Source: Clostridia bacterium
Lineage (GTDB): Bacteria; Bacillota; Clostridia; Christensenellales; Pumilibacteraceae
Length of the DNA stretch: 64,000 nucleotides
Direction of reading: 5' to 3'
Assembly: GCA_022791915.1 (NCBI GenBank)
Contig: JAAWAB010000004.1
Location: forward strand, 124,001 to 188,000
The notes under the pieces are model-generated. The model made no database searches and was not told where the DNA came from. It saw only the letters and a list, made by a program, of their open reading frames with translations. Position numbers and translations under genes: made by a program. Below are positions 55,629-64,000 of this stretch, one piece after another. Position 1 is the stretch's first letter, and each line of letters opens with the position of its first letter.

Positions 55629-57824
55629 ATGAACTTATTACTATCCGATTTGAATGAAGAACAACGTAAACCCGTGTTGGATACCGAAGGCGCGGTGTTG
55701 GTAACGGCAGGTGCGGGAAGTGGAAAAACCAGACTTCTGACGCATCGGATTGCCTATCTCGTTTCCGAAAAAGGGGTTGCTCCGTACCATATTCTTGCTA
55801 TCACGTTTACCAACAAAGCGGCAAACGAAATGCGTGAACGCCTTGAAAAAATGTTGCCGTCTGCGGCGGACGATATGTTGATTTCTACGTTTCACTCCAT
55901 GTGTGTGCGTATTTTGCGTCGTTTTATCGATAGGCTGTCGGAATACGAAAAAAACTTTTCTATTTACGGCGAAGATGAAAAAGAACGTATCGTAAAGAAT
56001 ATAATCAAAGAAAAATCTTATGCCGACGAAGAGTTGCCGAAAAAGGCAATCTGGGCGATTTCCGATGCGAAGAACGGCGGATATTCCCCCGAAGAATATA
56101 AACAACATAACGAATATTACGAGTGGGCAGAAGAAATCTACGAAATTTACAAGGGATACGAAGCGGAACTCAAAAAGAGCAATGCACTCGATTATGACGA
56201 TTTGTTGCTTGTAACGTATCGATTATTGCGTGAGAATGCCGACGCGCTCGACTATTGTCAGAACAAATTCCGCTATATTCATGTAGACGAATTTCAAGAT
56301 ACCAATACGATACAATACGAACTTGTGCGGCTTATGGCGGCAAAATACGGAAATGTTTTTGTAGTGGGTGATGAAGACCAGAGTATTTACGGTTGGCGCG
56401 GTGCCGATTTCCGAAATATTTTCAATTTTACGCATGATTTTCCCGATTGTCGCACATATAAACTCGAACAGAATTACCGTTCTACAAAAAATATTCTTGC
56501 GTTGGCGAACAAAATCATAAAGAACAACACCACGCGTCTGGATAAAACCTTATGGACGGACAACGAAGACGGTGATGCAATCGAATTTCTGCGGGCGGGA
56601 AGCGAAAACGAAGAAGCCTCGGCAGTGGTCAACAGCATTATTGGATGGGTGCGCAGAGGAAAATACAAGTTTTCGGATTTTGCCATTTTAATGCGACTCA
56701 ATGCGCTTTCCCGTTCGTTTGAAGAAAAGCTATTGCAGTACGGAATTCCGCATAAAATTTTCGGCGGTTTCAAGTTCTTCGAGCGCAAAGAAATCAAAGA
56801 TTTACTTGCTTATCTCAAACTGCTCAATAATCCTGCCGATAACGAGGCGATGTTGCGTGTCATCAATTTTCCCAAGCGTGGAATCGGCGACGGTACTTTG
56901 TCGCAACTGGTACATTATTCGCAGGTTACAGGCAAATCTCTTTTCGACGTTGTGGTCGAAATCGAGAGAAATCCCGATTTGCCGATGCCGCTGATTCGGA
57001 AACTGACGGGATTTTCGCAACTGCTTTGCGCATTGCGGGAAAAGAAAGAGAGCGAAAGTATTACCGACCTTGTTATGGATTTAGTGGCAATGTTGCAGTT
57101 GCATGTATTGTACGGCGGCGACAGCGAGGAAAGTCGGAACAGGCGCATGCATGTGGAAGAATTTGTGGCGTCGGTGCGGCAATATGAAGAAAACAACGAA
57201 GGCGGCACGTTGGAAGATTATCTGCAAATGATTAGCCTGTATTCCGATACCGAAGAAATGGACGGCACCGATTTTGTCAGTGTAGCTACGGCGCACAGTG
57301 CCAAAGGATTGGAGTTCAAGGTGGTTTACATAGTGGGTATGGAAGAAGGTATTTTTCCCATTATCCGCATGGAAGCAAATGACGAAGAGGAAGAAGAACG
57401 ACGGCTTTTTTACGTGGCAGTCACCCGTGCCCGCGAAAAATTGTATGTTACCTGTTCGGATTCGCGCTTTCTGTACGGACAGCGCAAGCAGATGTTCCCG
57501 TCCCGTTTTCTTAAAGAAGCGGATTTCGTTCCGTCTTATACGCCTTCTCGTCGGCGTTTGTACCGCGAGGCTTTGGCAAGCGGAACGGCTACTCCGTCGA
57601 GCGGTACGGCTATTCGCCAGCAACCGCAAGCTGTACCCGTTCGGCAGGAAGTGAATTTCGACGGATTCGCGGCAGGAGCCGAAGTTATGCATCCCAAATT
57701 CGGTAAGGGCGTAATTGTAAACATAAGCGACGAAAACAACGGCAAGTATGCGCAGGTTTCGTTTGAAAAAGTGGGCAAAATTACATTGGCGCTCGAATAT
57801 GCGCCGCTCAAACTATGTAAATAA
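55629..57824 (+). CDS. pcrA: ATP-dependent DNA helicase PcrA (UvrD/Rep family)
   Basis: A 731-residue SF1A 3'-5' helicase for repair and removal of recombinase and RNA polymerase. LNEEQRKPVLDTEG then Walker A TAGAGSGKT at about 26-34, ITFTNKAANEM (motif Ia), VDEFQDTN (II), GDEDQSIYGWRGAD (III), LEQNYRST (IV) and VAVTRAREKLYV (VI). The C-terminal Tudor-like domain, MHPKFGKGVIVNI to the end, is the RNA polymerase-contact module. No Shine-Dalgarno sequence lies before the ATG, which fits the promoter geometry of a leaderless message. ligA follows after 16 bases. Confidence 0.97.
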   Translation: MNLLLSDLNEEQRKPVLDTEGAVLVTAGAGSGKTRLLTHRIAYLVSEKGVAPYHILAITFTNKAANEMRERLEKMLPSAADDMLISTFHSMCVRILRRFIDRLSEYEKNFSIYGEDEKERIVKNIIKEKSYADEELPKKAIWAISDAKNGGYSPEEYKQHNEYYEWAEEIYEIYKGYEAELKKSNALDYDDLLLVTYRLLRENADALDYCQNKFRYIHVDEFQDTNTIQYELVRLMAAKYGNVFVVGDEDQSIYGWRGADFRNIFNFTHDFPDCRTYKLEQNYRSTKNILALANKIIKNNTTRLDKTLWTDNEDGDAIEFLRAGSENEEASAVVNSIIGWVRRGKYKFSDFAILMRLNALSRSFEEKLLQYGIPHKIFGGFKFFERKEIKDLLAYLKLLNNPADNEAMLRVINFPKRGIGDGTLSQLVHYSQVTGKSLFDVVVEIERNPDLPMPLIRKLTGFSQLLCALREKKESESITDLVMDLVAMLQLHVLYGGDSEESRNRRMHVEEFVASVRQYEENNEGGTLEDYLQMISLYSDTEEMDGTDFVSVATAHSAKGLEFKVVYIVGMEEGIFPIIRMEANDEEEEERRLFYVAVTRAREKLYVTCSDSRFLYGQRKQMFPSRFLKEADFVPSYTPSRRRLYREALASGTATPSSGTAIRQQPQAVPVRQEVNFDGFAAGAEVMHPKFGKGVIVNISDENNGKYAQVSFEKVGKITLALEYAPLKLCK

Positions 57825-57840
57825 GGAGTAGAAAGCCGTC

Positions 57841-59766
57841 ATGGACAGAATGAAAGAATTGGTAGCGCAGCTGAACGACTACGCCTTTCATTATTACGTA
57901 TTGGATAATCCCATCGTTTCGGATTCGCAATACGATGCTCTTTACGACGAACTGACGGCACTGGAAAAAGCCGAAAACAGAGTTCTACCCGATTCACCCA
58001 CCAGAAAAATAGGGGGAGAACCGATAAAGGCATTTAAGCCGCATGAACATATCCGTAAGCTGTATAGTCTGGATAAGTGCAACAGCTTTGACGAACTGCG
58101 CGCATTTGACGAAAAGATTCGCAAGGCGGCGGGCGGCGACGTTGTGTATACATTGGAATACAAATTGGACGGACTCACGCTTTGTTTAACGTATCGCAAC
58201 GGATTGTTGTTCTGCGCGTCTACGCGTGGAAACGGGAGTGTAGGCGAAGACGTAACCGAACAGGTGCGCACAATCAAATCGATTCCGTCTGCTATTGACT
58301 ATCGGGGGGATTTGGAAGCGCAGGGCGAAGGAATTATGCGGTGGAGTGCTTTTCGCAAATATAACGAAACGGCAGACGAACCGCTCAAAAATCCGCGCAA
58401 CGGCGTGGCGGGCGCCATTCGTAATCTCGACCCGAAAATTACCGCCAAACGCAATCTCGACGTTTTGTTTTATAATGTGAATTATATGAGCGAAGGCGAA
58501 CTTTCTTCGCAGTCCGATTCGATTGATTTTTTGAAATCGCAACGTTTCAAAACGGAAAAATTGCTTGTCACTTCGTCTATGGAAGAAATTATACAAGCTA
58601 TTGCAAACGTAGACAGGGATTCGCTTGATTTTCTGATTGACGGTATGGTGGTTAAAGTCAACGATTTTTCGTTGCGGGAAAAACTCGGCTATACCGATAA
58701 GTTTCCGCGTTGGGCAATCGCATATAAATTCGAGGCGGAAGAAACTTCTACCGAACTCAAAGACGTGATATGGCAGGTGGGCAGAACGGGCAAGTTGACG
58801 CCGCTCGGACTGTTGGAACCCGTGCAGTTATGCGGCGCTACGATTTCCAAGGCTACGCTCAATAACTATGGAGATATTCTCCGCAAAAAAGTCAAAATAG
58901 GAAGTACGGTTTTTTTGCGTCGAAGCAACGACGTTATTCCCGAAATTTTAGGTATTGCCGAAGACCGCGGCGGTACGCCCATAGAGGCGCCTACCGTCTG
59001 TCCCGCTTGCGGCGCAACTTTATATGAGTCGGGTGCGCACATTTTTTGCCCGAACGAACAGGGGTGTCCGCCGCAAATCTGCGGAAAAATGGAACATTTT
59101 GCGTCCAAGGATTGCATGGATATCGACGGCGTGAGCGGCAAGACGGTAATGCAGCTATATAAAAAGCTGGGAATAACTTCCGTTACACAATTATACGATT
59201 TGACCGAAACCGATTTGACGGGTTTGGAAGGATTCCGCGAAAAAAAGATTTCCAAATTTCTGCAATCGGTGCAAGAGAGTAAAAAAGCCGATTTACCGCA
59301 TTTTCTCAACGCATTGGGAATACCTAACGTGGGCAAAGTGGCTGCCAGAGATTTGGCAATCCGATTCGGCAGTATAAGCGCGCTTGCCGCCGCATCGTTT
59401 GATGAACTTTTATCGGTAGACGAAATCGGCGAAGTAATGGCAAACAGCATACTCGAATATTTTTCCCGACATGCCGATGTGCTTGCGCGTTTTCAAGAAA
59501 TCGGAATCGACCCGATATATAAAAAGACAGAGCACACCGGATTTTTCGCAGGAAAAAAGGTCGTGCTTACGGGAAAAATTTCTTTGCCGCGTTCCCGTGC
59601 GGCGCAATTGCTTACCGAAAAGGGAGCAACGGTTGTCGATTCGGTAAGTAAGGATACCGACATCGTTATTGCGGGCGAAGATGCGGGGAGTAAACTCGAC
59701 AAGGCGAAAAAGTACGGATTAAAAATAATCGGAGATAAAGAGTTTTCGGACCTGATAAACGCTTGA
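57841..59766 (+). CDS. ligA: NAD-dependent DNA ligase LigA
   Basis: A 641-residue ligase that seals nicks using NAD. Ia domain at the start (YYVLDNPIVSDSQYDALYDEL), adenylation lysine K108 in KLDG, OB fold (WQVGRTGKLTP), four-cysteine zinc finger (CPAC ... CPNEQGCP), helix-hairpin-helix repeats and a C-terminal BRCT domain (FFAGKKVVLTGKI). AAGGAG lies 13 bases before the ATG. Coupled closely to pcrA, as in most Firmicutes. Confidence 0.98.
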   Translation: MDRMKELVAQLNDYAFHYYVLDNPIVSDSQYDALYDELTALEKAENRVLPDSPTRKIGGEPIKAFKPHEHIRKLYSLDKCNSFDELRAFDEKIRKAAGGDVVYTLEYKLDGLTLCLTYRNGLLFCASTRGNGSVGEDVTEQVRTIKSIPSAIDYRGDLEAQGEGIMRWSAFRKYNETADEPLKNPRNGVAGAIRNLDPKITAKRNLDVLFYNVNYMSEGELSSQSDSIDFLKSQRFKTEKLLVTSSMEEIIQAIANVDRDSLDFLIDGMVVKVNDFSLREKLGYTDKFPRWAIAYKFEAEETSTELKDVIWQVGRTGKLTPLGLLEPVQLCGATISKATLNNYGDILRKKVKIGSTVFLRRSNDVIPEILGIAEDRGGTPIEAPTVCPACGATLYESGAHIFCPNEQGCPPQICGKMEHFASKDCMDIDGVSGKTVMQLYKKLGITSVTQLYDLTETDLTGLEGFREKKISKFLQSVQESKKADLPHFLNALGIPNVGKVAARDLAIRFGSISALAAASFDELLSVDEIGEVMANSILEYFSRHADVLARFQEIGIDPIYKKTEHTGFFAGKKVVLTGKISLPRSRAAQLLTEKGATVVDSVSKDTDIVIAGEDAGSKLDKAKKYGLKIIGDKEFSDLINA

Positions 59767-59791
59767 AAAATGCGAAAAAAAATGCTATACT
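59763..59791 (+). promoter_or_regulatory. Sigma-A promoter of yicC operon
   Basis: TTGAAA (59763-59768), overlapping the ligA stop, and TATACT (59786-59791), 17-base spacer. Confidence 0.75.
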
Positions 59792-59826
59792 ATTTATGAG
59801 TATAGTCTACGAAGGGAGATTGAACA

Positions 59827-60702
59827 ATGCGCAGCATGACAGGGTACGGCAAAGGCGTATGCGAACGCGACGGAAAAACCGTCACGGTAGAGCTGAAAGC
59901 CGTAAACAACAGATATTTGGAAATCAACTCCCGATTGGGTAAGTCGTTTGCCGTTTGCGATGAAATTATTCGCAAAGAAATCGGAAAAGTTATCAAGCGC
60001 GGCAGTGTAGACGTATATTTTGTTTGCGAGAATACGGAAGGTTCGGATGCCGAACTGAAAGCAGACGTGGCGCTTGCGGCACAATATGTGAAAGCCGCCA
60101 AACAACTGCGCGACGAGTTTCTTTTAGATGGCGATTTGGGCGCCGCAGCTCTTATGCGTATGCCCGACGTGCTCACGTTGCAACCGAATAAAGACGACCC
60201 CGAAATTATTAAAGAGATGACGCGTGAAGCCGTTTGCGCGGCGGTGCAACAGCTTAACGTTATGCGGGAAGTGGAAGGCGCTACGGTAAAAGCCGATTTA
60301 ACGAAATTGGTATCGTTTATTGTTGCGGCACTTGAAAAAGTTGTAAAACGCGCGCCTATTGTCGTGGAAGATTACCGCACCAAACTGCGTCAGCGTATGA
60401 CCGATATTCTCAAAGACGTCCCCGTAGACGAAACGAGATTGTTGAACGAAGTGGCGTTTTTTGCGGATAAGGCGGACATCAATGAAGAAATTTCGCGCTT
60501 GTCGTCGCACATCGAGCAATTTCTTTCTTGTTTGGAAAGCGACGAGCCGCAGGGCAGAAAACTCGATTTTCTGTCGCAGGAGATGAATAGGGAAATCAAC
60601 ACCATGGGCAGTAAATCCAACGATATGGAACTCACCCGTCTGGTGGTGGAAATGAAAAACGAGTTGGAAAAAATCAGGGAACAAATCCGTAATGCCGAAT
60701 AA
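59827..60702 (+). CDS. YicC family endoribonuclease
   Basis: A 291-residue protein of the YicC/YloC family, RNA endonucleases. MRSMTGYGKG start, ELKAVNNRYLEINSRLGKS and the C-terminal DUF1732 part (GRKLDFLSQEMNREINTMGSK) with its conserved Glu residues are diagnostic. GAAGGGAG before the ATG. First gene of the yicC-gmk-rpoZ-coaBC-priA unit; remA, often next in Firmicutes, is absent here. Confidence 0.93.
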   Translation: MRSMTGYGKGVCERDGKTVTVELKAVNNRYLEINSRLGKSFAVCDEIIRKEIGKVIKRGSVDVYFVCENTEGSDAELKADVALAAQYVKAAKQLRDEFLLDGDLGAAALMRMPDVLTLQPNKDDPEIIKEMTREAVCAAVQQLNVMREVEGATVKADLTKLVSFIVAALEKVVKRAPIVVEDYRTKLRQRMTDILKDVPVDETRLLNEVAFFADKADINEEISRLSSHIEQFLSCLESDEPQGRKLDFLSQEMNREINTMGSKSNDMELTRLVVEMKNELEKIREQIRNAE

Positions 60703-60728
60703 GCGGAACGAAAAAGAGAAAGATACGC

Positions 60729-61343
60729 ATGAATAAAGGTTTGTTGATTGTTTTGTCCGGTCCGTCGGGCGCGGGAAAAGGTACCGTGTATTCCGTTGTG
60801 ACCAAAGCGCTCGGCGATATCGGAAAATCGATATCGGTTACCACACGCGCACCCCGTGCGGGAGAAGTGGATGGCGTGCATTACCATTTCCGCACCGTTG
60901 CGCAGTATAACGAAATGAAAGAAAAGGGCGAATTTTTGGAAACGGCGCAGGTGTATAATAATTACTACGGTACGCCGCTTGCACCCGTTATGCAGATGTT
61001 GTCGGAAGGCAAAGACGTGCTCTTTGAAATCGACATAGAAGGCGCCAAACAAATCAAAGAAAAATATCCGGAATGTGTTTCGGTGTTTATTATGCCTCCG
61101 TCGTTTGAAATTCTGGAAGAACGCTTGCGGGGCAGAGGAACGGAAGACGAAAACAGTCTTGCCACAAGATTGGGTAGTGCGCGCGGCGAGTTGGCACAGT
61201 TCAAACGATTCGATTATATCGTATTTAACGACGAAGTATCGGTAGCCTCACAAAAAGTAATCGATATTATCGCAGCTGAAAAATGTAGAATTTCGCGCAA
61301 CGAAGAGAAGATTCTCGGATTATTGAAGAATAAAAATTTATAA
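60729..61343 (+). CDS. gmk: Guanylate kinase
   Basis: A 204-residue kinase converting GMP to GDP. P-loop LSGPSGAGKGTV at 9-20; SVTTRAPRAGEVDGVHYHF binds GMP; FLETAQVYNNYYGTP and EIDIEGAKQIKEKYP follow, and RLRGRGTEDE is the lid. Slightly weak ribosome site (AAAGAGAAAG). Lies 26 bases after yicC. Confidence 0.97.
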   Translation: MNKGLLIVLSGPSGAGKGTVYSVVTKALGDIGKSISVTTRAPRAGEVDGVHYHFRTVAQYNEMKEKGEFLETAQVYNNYYGTPLAPVMQMLSEGKDVLFEIDIEGAKQIKEKYPECVSVFIMPPSFEILEERLRGRGTEDENSLATRLGSARGELAQFKRFDYIVFNDEVSVASQKVIDIIAAEKCRISRNEEKILGLLKNKNL

Positions 61344-61359
61344 CGGAGATATTAAAAAT

Positions 61360-61560
61360 ATGATGATTGATCCCCCCATTGATAAGCTGGTAGACAAAGT
61401 CGGGTGTAAATATGCGCTCGTATGTCTGTTGACCAAGCGTTCGCGCTATCTGCTCGATAAGAAAGCGGAAATGCTCGAAGCCGAAAACGAGCGCGCCGTT
61501 TCGCATGCTGCGCATGAAGTGTACGACGGCAAAGTGGAAGCCAGATACGAGGACGACTGA
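61360..61560 (+). CDS. rpoZ: DNA-directed RNA polymerase omega subunit
   Basis: A 66-residue omega subunit: PPIDKLVDKVGCKYALVCLL with a following KRSRYLL and an acidic end, as in Gram-positive RpoZ. The usual position between gmk and coaBC supports the call. The stop touches the TTG of coaBC. Confidence 0.9.
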   Translation: MMIDPPIDKLVDKVGCKYALVCLLTKRSRYLLDKKAEMLEAENERAVSHAAHEVYDGKVEARYEDD

Positions 61561-62742
61561 TTGATTCTTTCGGGTAAAACAATTACCGTAGGCGTAACGG
61601 GTGGAATTGCCGCATATAAGGCATGCGAACTTGTGAGTCTGCTCAAAAAGGCGGGTGCCGACGTGCACGTTGTACTCACGGAACACGCCGCGCAATTTGT
61701 GACGCCGTTGTCGTTTGAAGCGTTGAGCGGAAACCGTGCCGTTACCGATATGTTCGATCGAAACCATGATTGGGAGATTGGGCATATTTCGCTTGCTCGC
61801 AAATCGGATTTGTTTGTTATTGCGCCGTGCACCGCCAATCTTGCGGGAAAGTTTGCTAACGGAATTGCCGACGATTTCTTATCTACCACGCTTATGGCGG
61901 CGCGTTGCCCCGTATTGTTGGCGCCTGCCATGAACACAGCTATGTTGGAAAGCGCGGCATATACGGCAAACGAGCAAACTCTCCGTAAGCGCGGCGTGTT
62001 GTTCGTTTCGCCCGAAAGCGGGCGCCTTGCTTGCGGTGACAACGGAAAAGGTCGCATGGCAGAACCTAAAACGATTTTTGACGCAGTATTGGACGTTTTA
62101 ACCGTAAAACGCGATTATGAAAACAAAACGGTGCTGGTAACGTCGGGCGGAACAAGAGAACCGATTGACCCCGTGCGTTTTATCGGAAACCGTTCGAGTG
62201 GAAAGATGGGCGCCGCGCTTGCCGAAGCGGCGGCAAAAAGGGGTGCCAAGGTGATTTATGTTGCGGCAACGAATGCGATGTTGCCGTCGGTACCTGCCGA
62301 AATCGTTCCCGTGCAGACCACCGAAGAGATGCGTCAAGCGGTAAACGAAAAGTTTGCGCTTGCGGATATTATCATAAAGGCGGCGGCGCCTGCCGATTAT
62401 TCTCCCGAACAACCCGCGGCGCATAAAATCAAAGAGAAATCGTTTTCTCTTGCTTTGAAAAAGAATCCCGATATTGCCGCCGAAATCGGAAAGAAAAAAG
62501 GCGAACGCAAACTTGTGATTTTTTCGGCGGAAACCGAAAATCTCGAAGAAAACGCACGCAAGAAGCTGCAAAGCAAAAATGCCGATATGGTGGTTGCCAA
62601 CAATGTTTTATTGCCCGACGCGGGGTTTGATACGGATACCAACATTGCAACAATCATTACCCGCACGCACGCAGTTGCGTTGGAAAAAATGCCCAAAAGC
62701 AGTCTTGCCGATGTGATTTTGAACGAAATAGCGAAATTGTAA
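61561..62742 (+). CDS. coaBC: Bifunctional CoaBC (phosphopantothenoylcysteine synthetase/decarboxylase)
   Basis: A 393-residue enzyme of coenzyme A synthesis. The N-terminal CoaC flavoprotein half (about 1-185) has VGVTGGIAAYKACELV, the catalytic His in NHDWEIGHISLARKSD and the PAMNTAM loop; the C-terminal CoaB half has LVTSGGTREPIDPVRFIGNR and AAPADYSPEQ and binds CTP. TTG start immediately after rpoZ, with GAGGA overlapping its end. Confidence 0.96.
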   Translation: MILSGKTITVGVTGGIAAYKACELVSLLKKAGADVHVVLTEHAAQFVTPLSFEALSGNRAVTDMFDRNHDWEIGHISLARKSDLFVIAPCTANLAGKFANGIADDFLSTTLMAARCPVLLAPAMNTAMLESAAYTANEQTLRKRGVLFVSPESGRLACGDNGKGRMAEPKTIFDAVLDVLTVKRDYENKTVLVTSGGTREPIDPVRFIGNRSSGKMGAALAEAAAKRGAKVIYVAATNAMLPSVPAEIVPVQTTEEMRQAVNEKFALADIIIKAAAPADYSPEQPAAHKIKEKSFSLALKKNPDIAAEIGKKKGERKLVIFSAETENLEENARKKLQSKNADMVVANNVLLPDAGFDTDTNIATIITRTHAVALEKMPKSSLADVILNEIAKL

Positions 62743-64000
62743 ATGATAGCCGAAGTCATTGTAGATATTTCCAACTCGGAAGTGGACCGCATATTCGATT
62801 ATGCCGTAGGTAACGTTGCCGTGGAGTGCGGCAGTCGCGTTATGATTCCGTTCGGCAACAGAAAGATAGAGGGTTATGTCATCGGATTAAAAGACAATAC
62901 CGACGTTCCGCCCGACAAATTGAAAGAAATTTGCGATGTATTGGACGACCGTCCCGTAATCGGCAAGGAAATGATGACTCTTGCGCATGAAATGAGCAAG
63001 CGATATCATCTTCGGTATGTGGATATTCTGCGGTTGTTTATTCCGTCGCAAATGCGCGGCGGAAAAATTAAGGAACTGAAAAAACGATACGTGCGCATTG
63101 CCGACGCGTATCGTGAATGTTCTCCCGATACGTTTATTCGCCCGTCCGCCAAAGCGCAACGCGAAGTATTCGATTACGTGGCGGAAAAAGGAGAGACAGA
63201 CACGGCATATCTCGGCAGAGAGTTTTCCGCCGCTGCCGTGCGCAACTTGACAGAGCGCGGCATATTTGTATGTTTTGAGCGGGGACAGCGCCGAACGCCC
63301 TATTCCGCCGAGTTGGGCGAGAATAAGTCGGTAACGCTTACCGCGGCACAGCAGAATGCGGTGAATGCAATCTGTGAAAGCAAAGGCATTTCGTTTTTGT
63401 TACACGGAGTGACGGGAAGCGGAAAAACGGAAGTGTACATGCACTGTATTGCGGCGGCATTGCAGGCAGGTAAAACGGCGATTATGTTGGAACCCGAAAT
63501 TTCGCTTACGCCGCAAGTATTGCGCAATTTTCGTGCCCGATTTGGTGACAGCGTGGCAATTTTGCACAGCGGATTAAGTGCAGGCGAACGTTTTGACGAA
63601 TGGCGGCGTTTGTTGACGGGCGAAGCAAAAGTGGCGATAGGCGCTCGCTCGGCAATTTTTGCGCCCTTGTGTAATGTGGGACTGATTATTATCGACGAAG
63701 AGCACGATGGCAGTTATGTGTCCGACAGCAATCCGAGGTATTCCACGTTGGAAGTTGCGACCATGCGGGCAAAATATAACGGTTGTAATCTTGTGTTGGG
63801 AAGCGCAACGCCGTCGGTGGAGTCGTACCACAAAGCGCGTGTGGGAGAATATCAATTACTCGAACTCAAAGAACGTATTGCGTCTCGTCCGTTGCCCGAA
63901 ATCGAAATTGTGAACATGTGCGAAGAATTGCGTAGCGGAAACAACGGCTTTTTGTCAAGAAGGCTTATGTCGGCGCTTTCCGATTGCATGGACGAAGGAA
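62743..64000 (+). CDS. priA: Primosomal protein N' (PriA helicase), N-terminal part
   Basis: The frame is open from ATG 62743, abutting the coaBC stop, to the end of the window (419 codons), so the gene is cut. N-terminal 3'-DNA-binding domain (IAEVIVDISNSEVDRIFDY, VMIPFGNRKIEGYVIG), Walker A LHGVTGSGKTEVYMH with K228, and the DEEH box at 318-321 (IIIDEEHDGSY). PriA restarts stalled replication forks. Zinc-binding and C-terminal parts lie beyond the window. Confidence 0.95.
   Translation, partial: MIAEVIVDISNSEVDRIFDYAVGNVAVECGSRVMIPFGNRKIEGYVIGLKDNTDVPPDKLKEICDVLDDRPVIGKEMMTLAHEMSKRYHLRYVDILRLFIPSQMRGGKIKELKKRYVRIADAYRECSPDTFIRPSAKAQREVFDYVAEKGETDTAYLGREFSAAAVRNLTERGIFVCFERGQRRTPYSAELGENKSVTLTAAQQNAVNAICESKGISFLLHGVTGSGKTEVYMHCIAAALQAGKTAIMLEPEISLTPQVLRNFRARFGDSVAILHSGLSAGERFDEWRRLLTGEAKVAIGARSAIFAPLCNVGLIIIDEEHDGSYVSDSNPRYSTLEVATMRAKYNGCNLVLGSATPSVESYHKARVGEYQLLELKERIASRPLPEIEIVNMCEELRSGNNGFLSRRLMSALSDCMDEG

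Overview
The window comes from a spore-forming, Gram-positive-type bacterium, most likely an uncultured gut member of the Clostridia. The evidence is Firmicutes gene order (lepA-hemW-hrcA-grpE-dnaK-dnaJ-prmA-rsmE-mtaB-rpsU and yicC-gmk-rpoZ-coaBC-priA), an intact sporulation sigma factor K with its pro-sequence, mcsB-clpC, RNase J, class A RNase P RNA, strong Shine-Dalgarno sites, and many sigma-A promoters with 17-base spacing. The M60/enhancin-type metalloprotease and the very large surface protein fit a host-associated (mucosal) life. Assignment to a genus or family cannot be made from the sequence alone.

Layout. 1-3.8 kb: protein quality control (mcsB end, clpC) and ribosome hibernation (hpf). 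3.8-7.4 kb: glycolysis (pgi, a TIM-barrel isomerase-like gene, pgk). 7.4-9.2 kb: a small accessory region with a three-gene DUF3791/DUF3990 cassette, a 139-bp tandem repeat made from the 3' end of tRNA-Glu plus its terminator, the tRNA-Glu itself, and a tiny gene with a consensus promoter and apparently no leader. 9.2-26.3 kb: a surface locus with a 4,209-residue membrane-anchored protein carrying two ALK/LTK-like glycine-rich domains and cadherin-like modules, then a 1,388-residue membrane-anchored M60 metalloprotease. 26.4-32.3 kb: a sugar nucleotidyltransferase, RNase J, the tRNA wobble-uridine pair trmR-trhP, sigK and rnpB. 32.3-43.5 kb: a 2,430-residue GT84/GH94 cyclic beta-1,2-glucan synthase-like protein, an ABC exporter whose promoter has a G9 tract in its spacer, and a convergent GDPD-GtrA pair. 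43.6-55.6 kb: translation factor lepA, hemW, the CIRCE-controlled heat-shock operon with prmA, rsmE, mtaB and a HIT protein, then rpsU and an orphan charged protein. 55.6-64 kb: DNA repair and replication (pcrA, ligA), then yicC-gmk-rpoZ-coaBC and the start of priA, which runs off the window.

The housekeeping blocks are ordinary. The parts most worth a second look are the DUF3791/DUF3990 cassette beside the tRNA-Glu repeats, the giant glycine-rich surface protein with its M60 neighbour and helically phased upstream boxes, the G9 promoter of the ABC exporter, and two genes (8923 and pcrA) whose predicted transcription start falls on the ATG.
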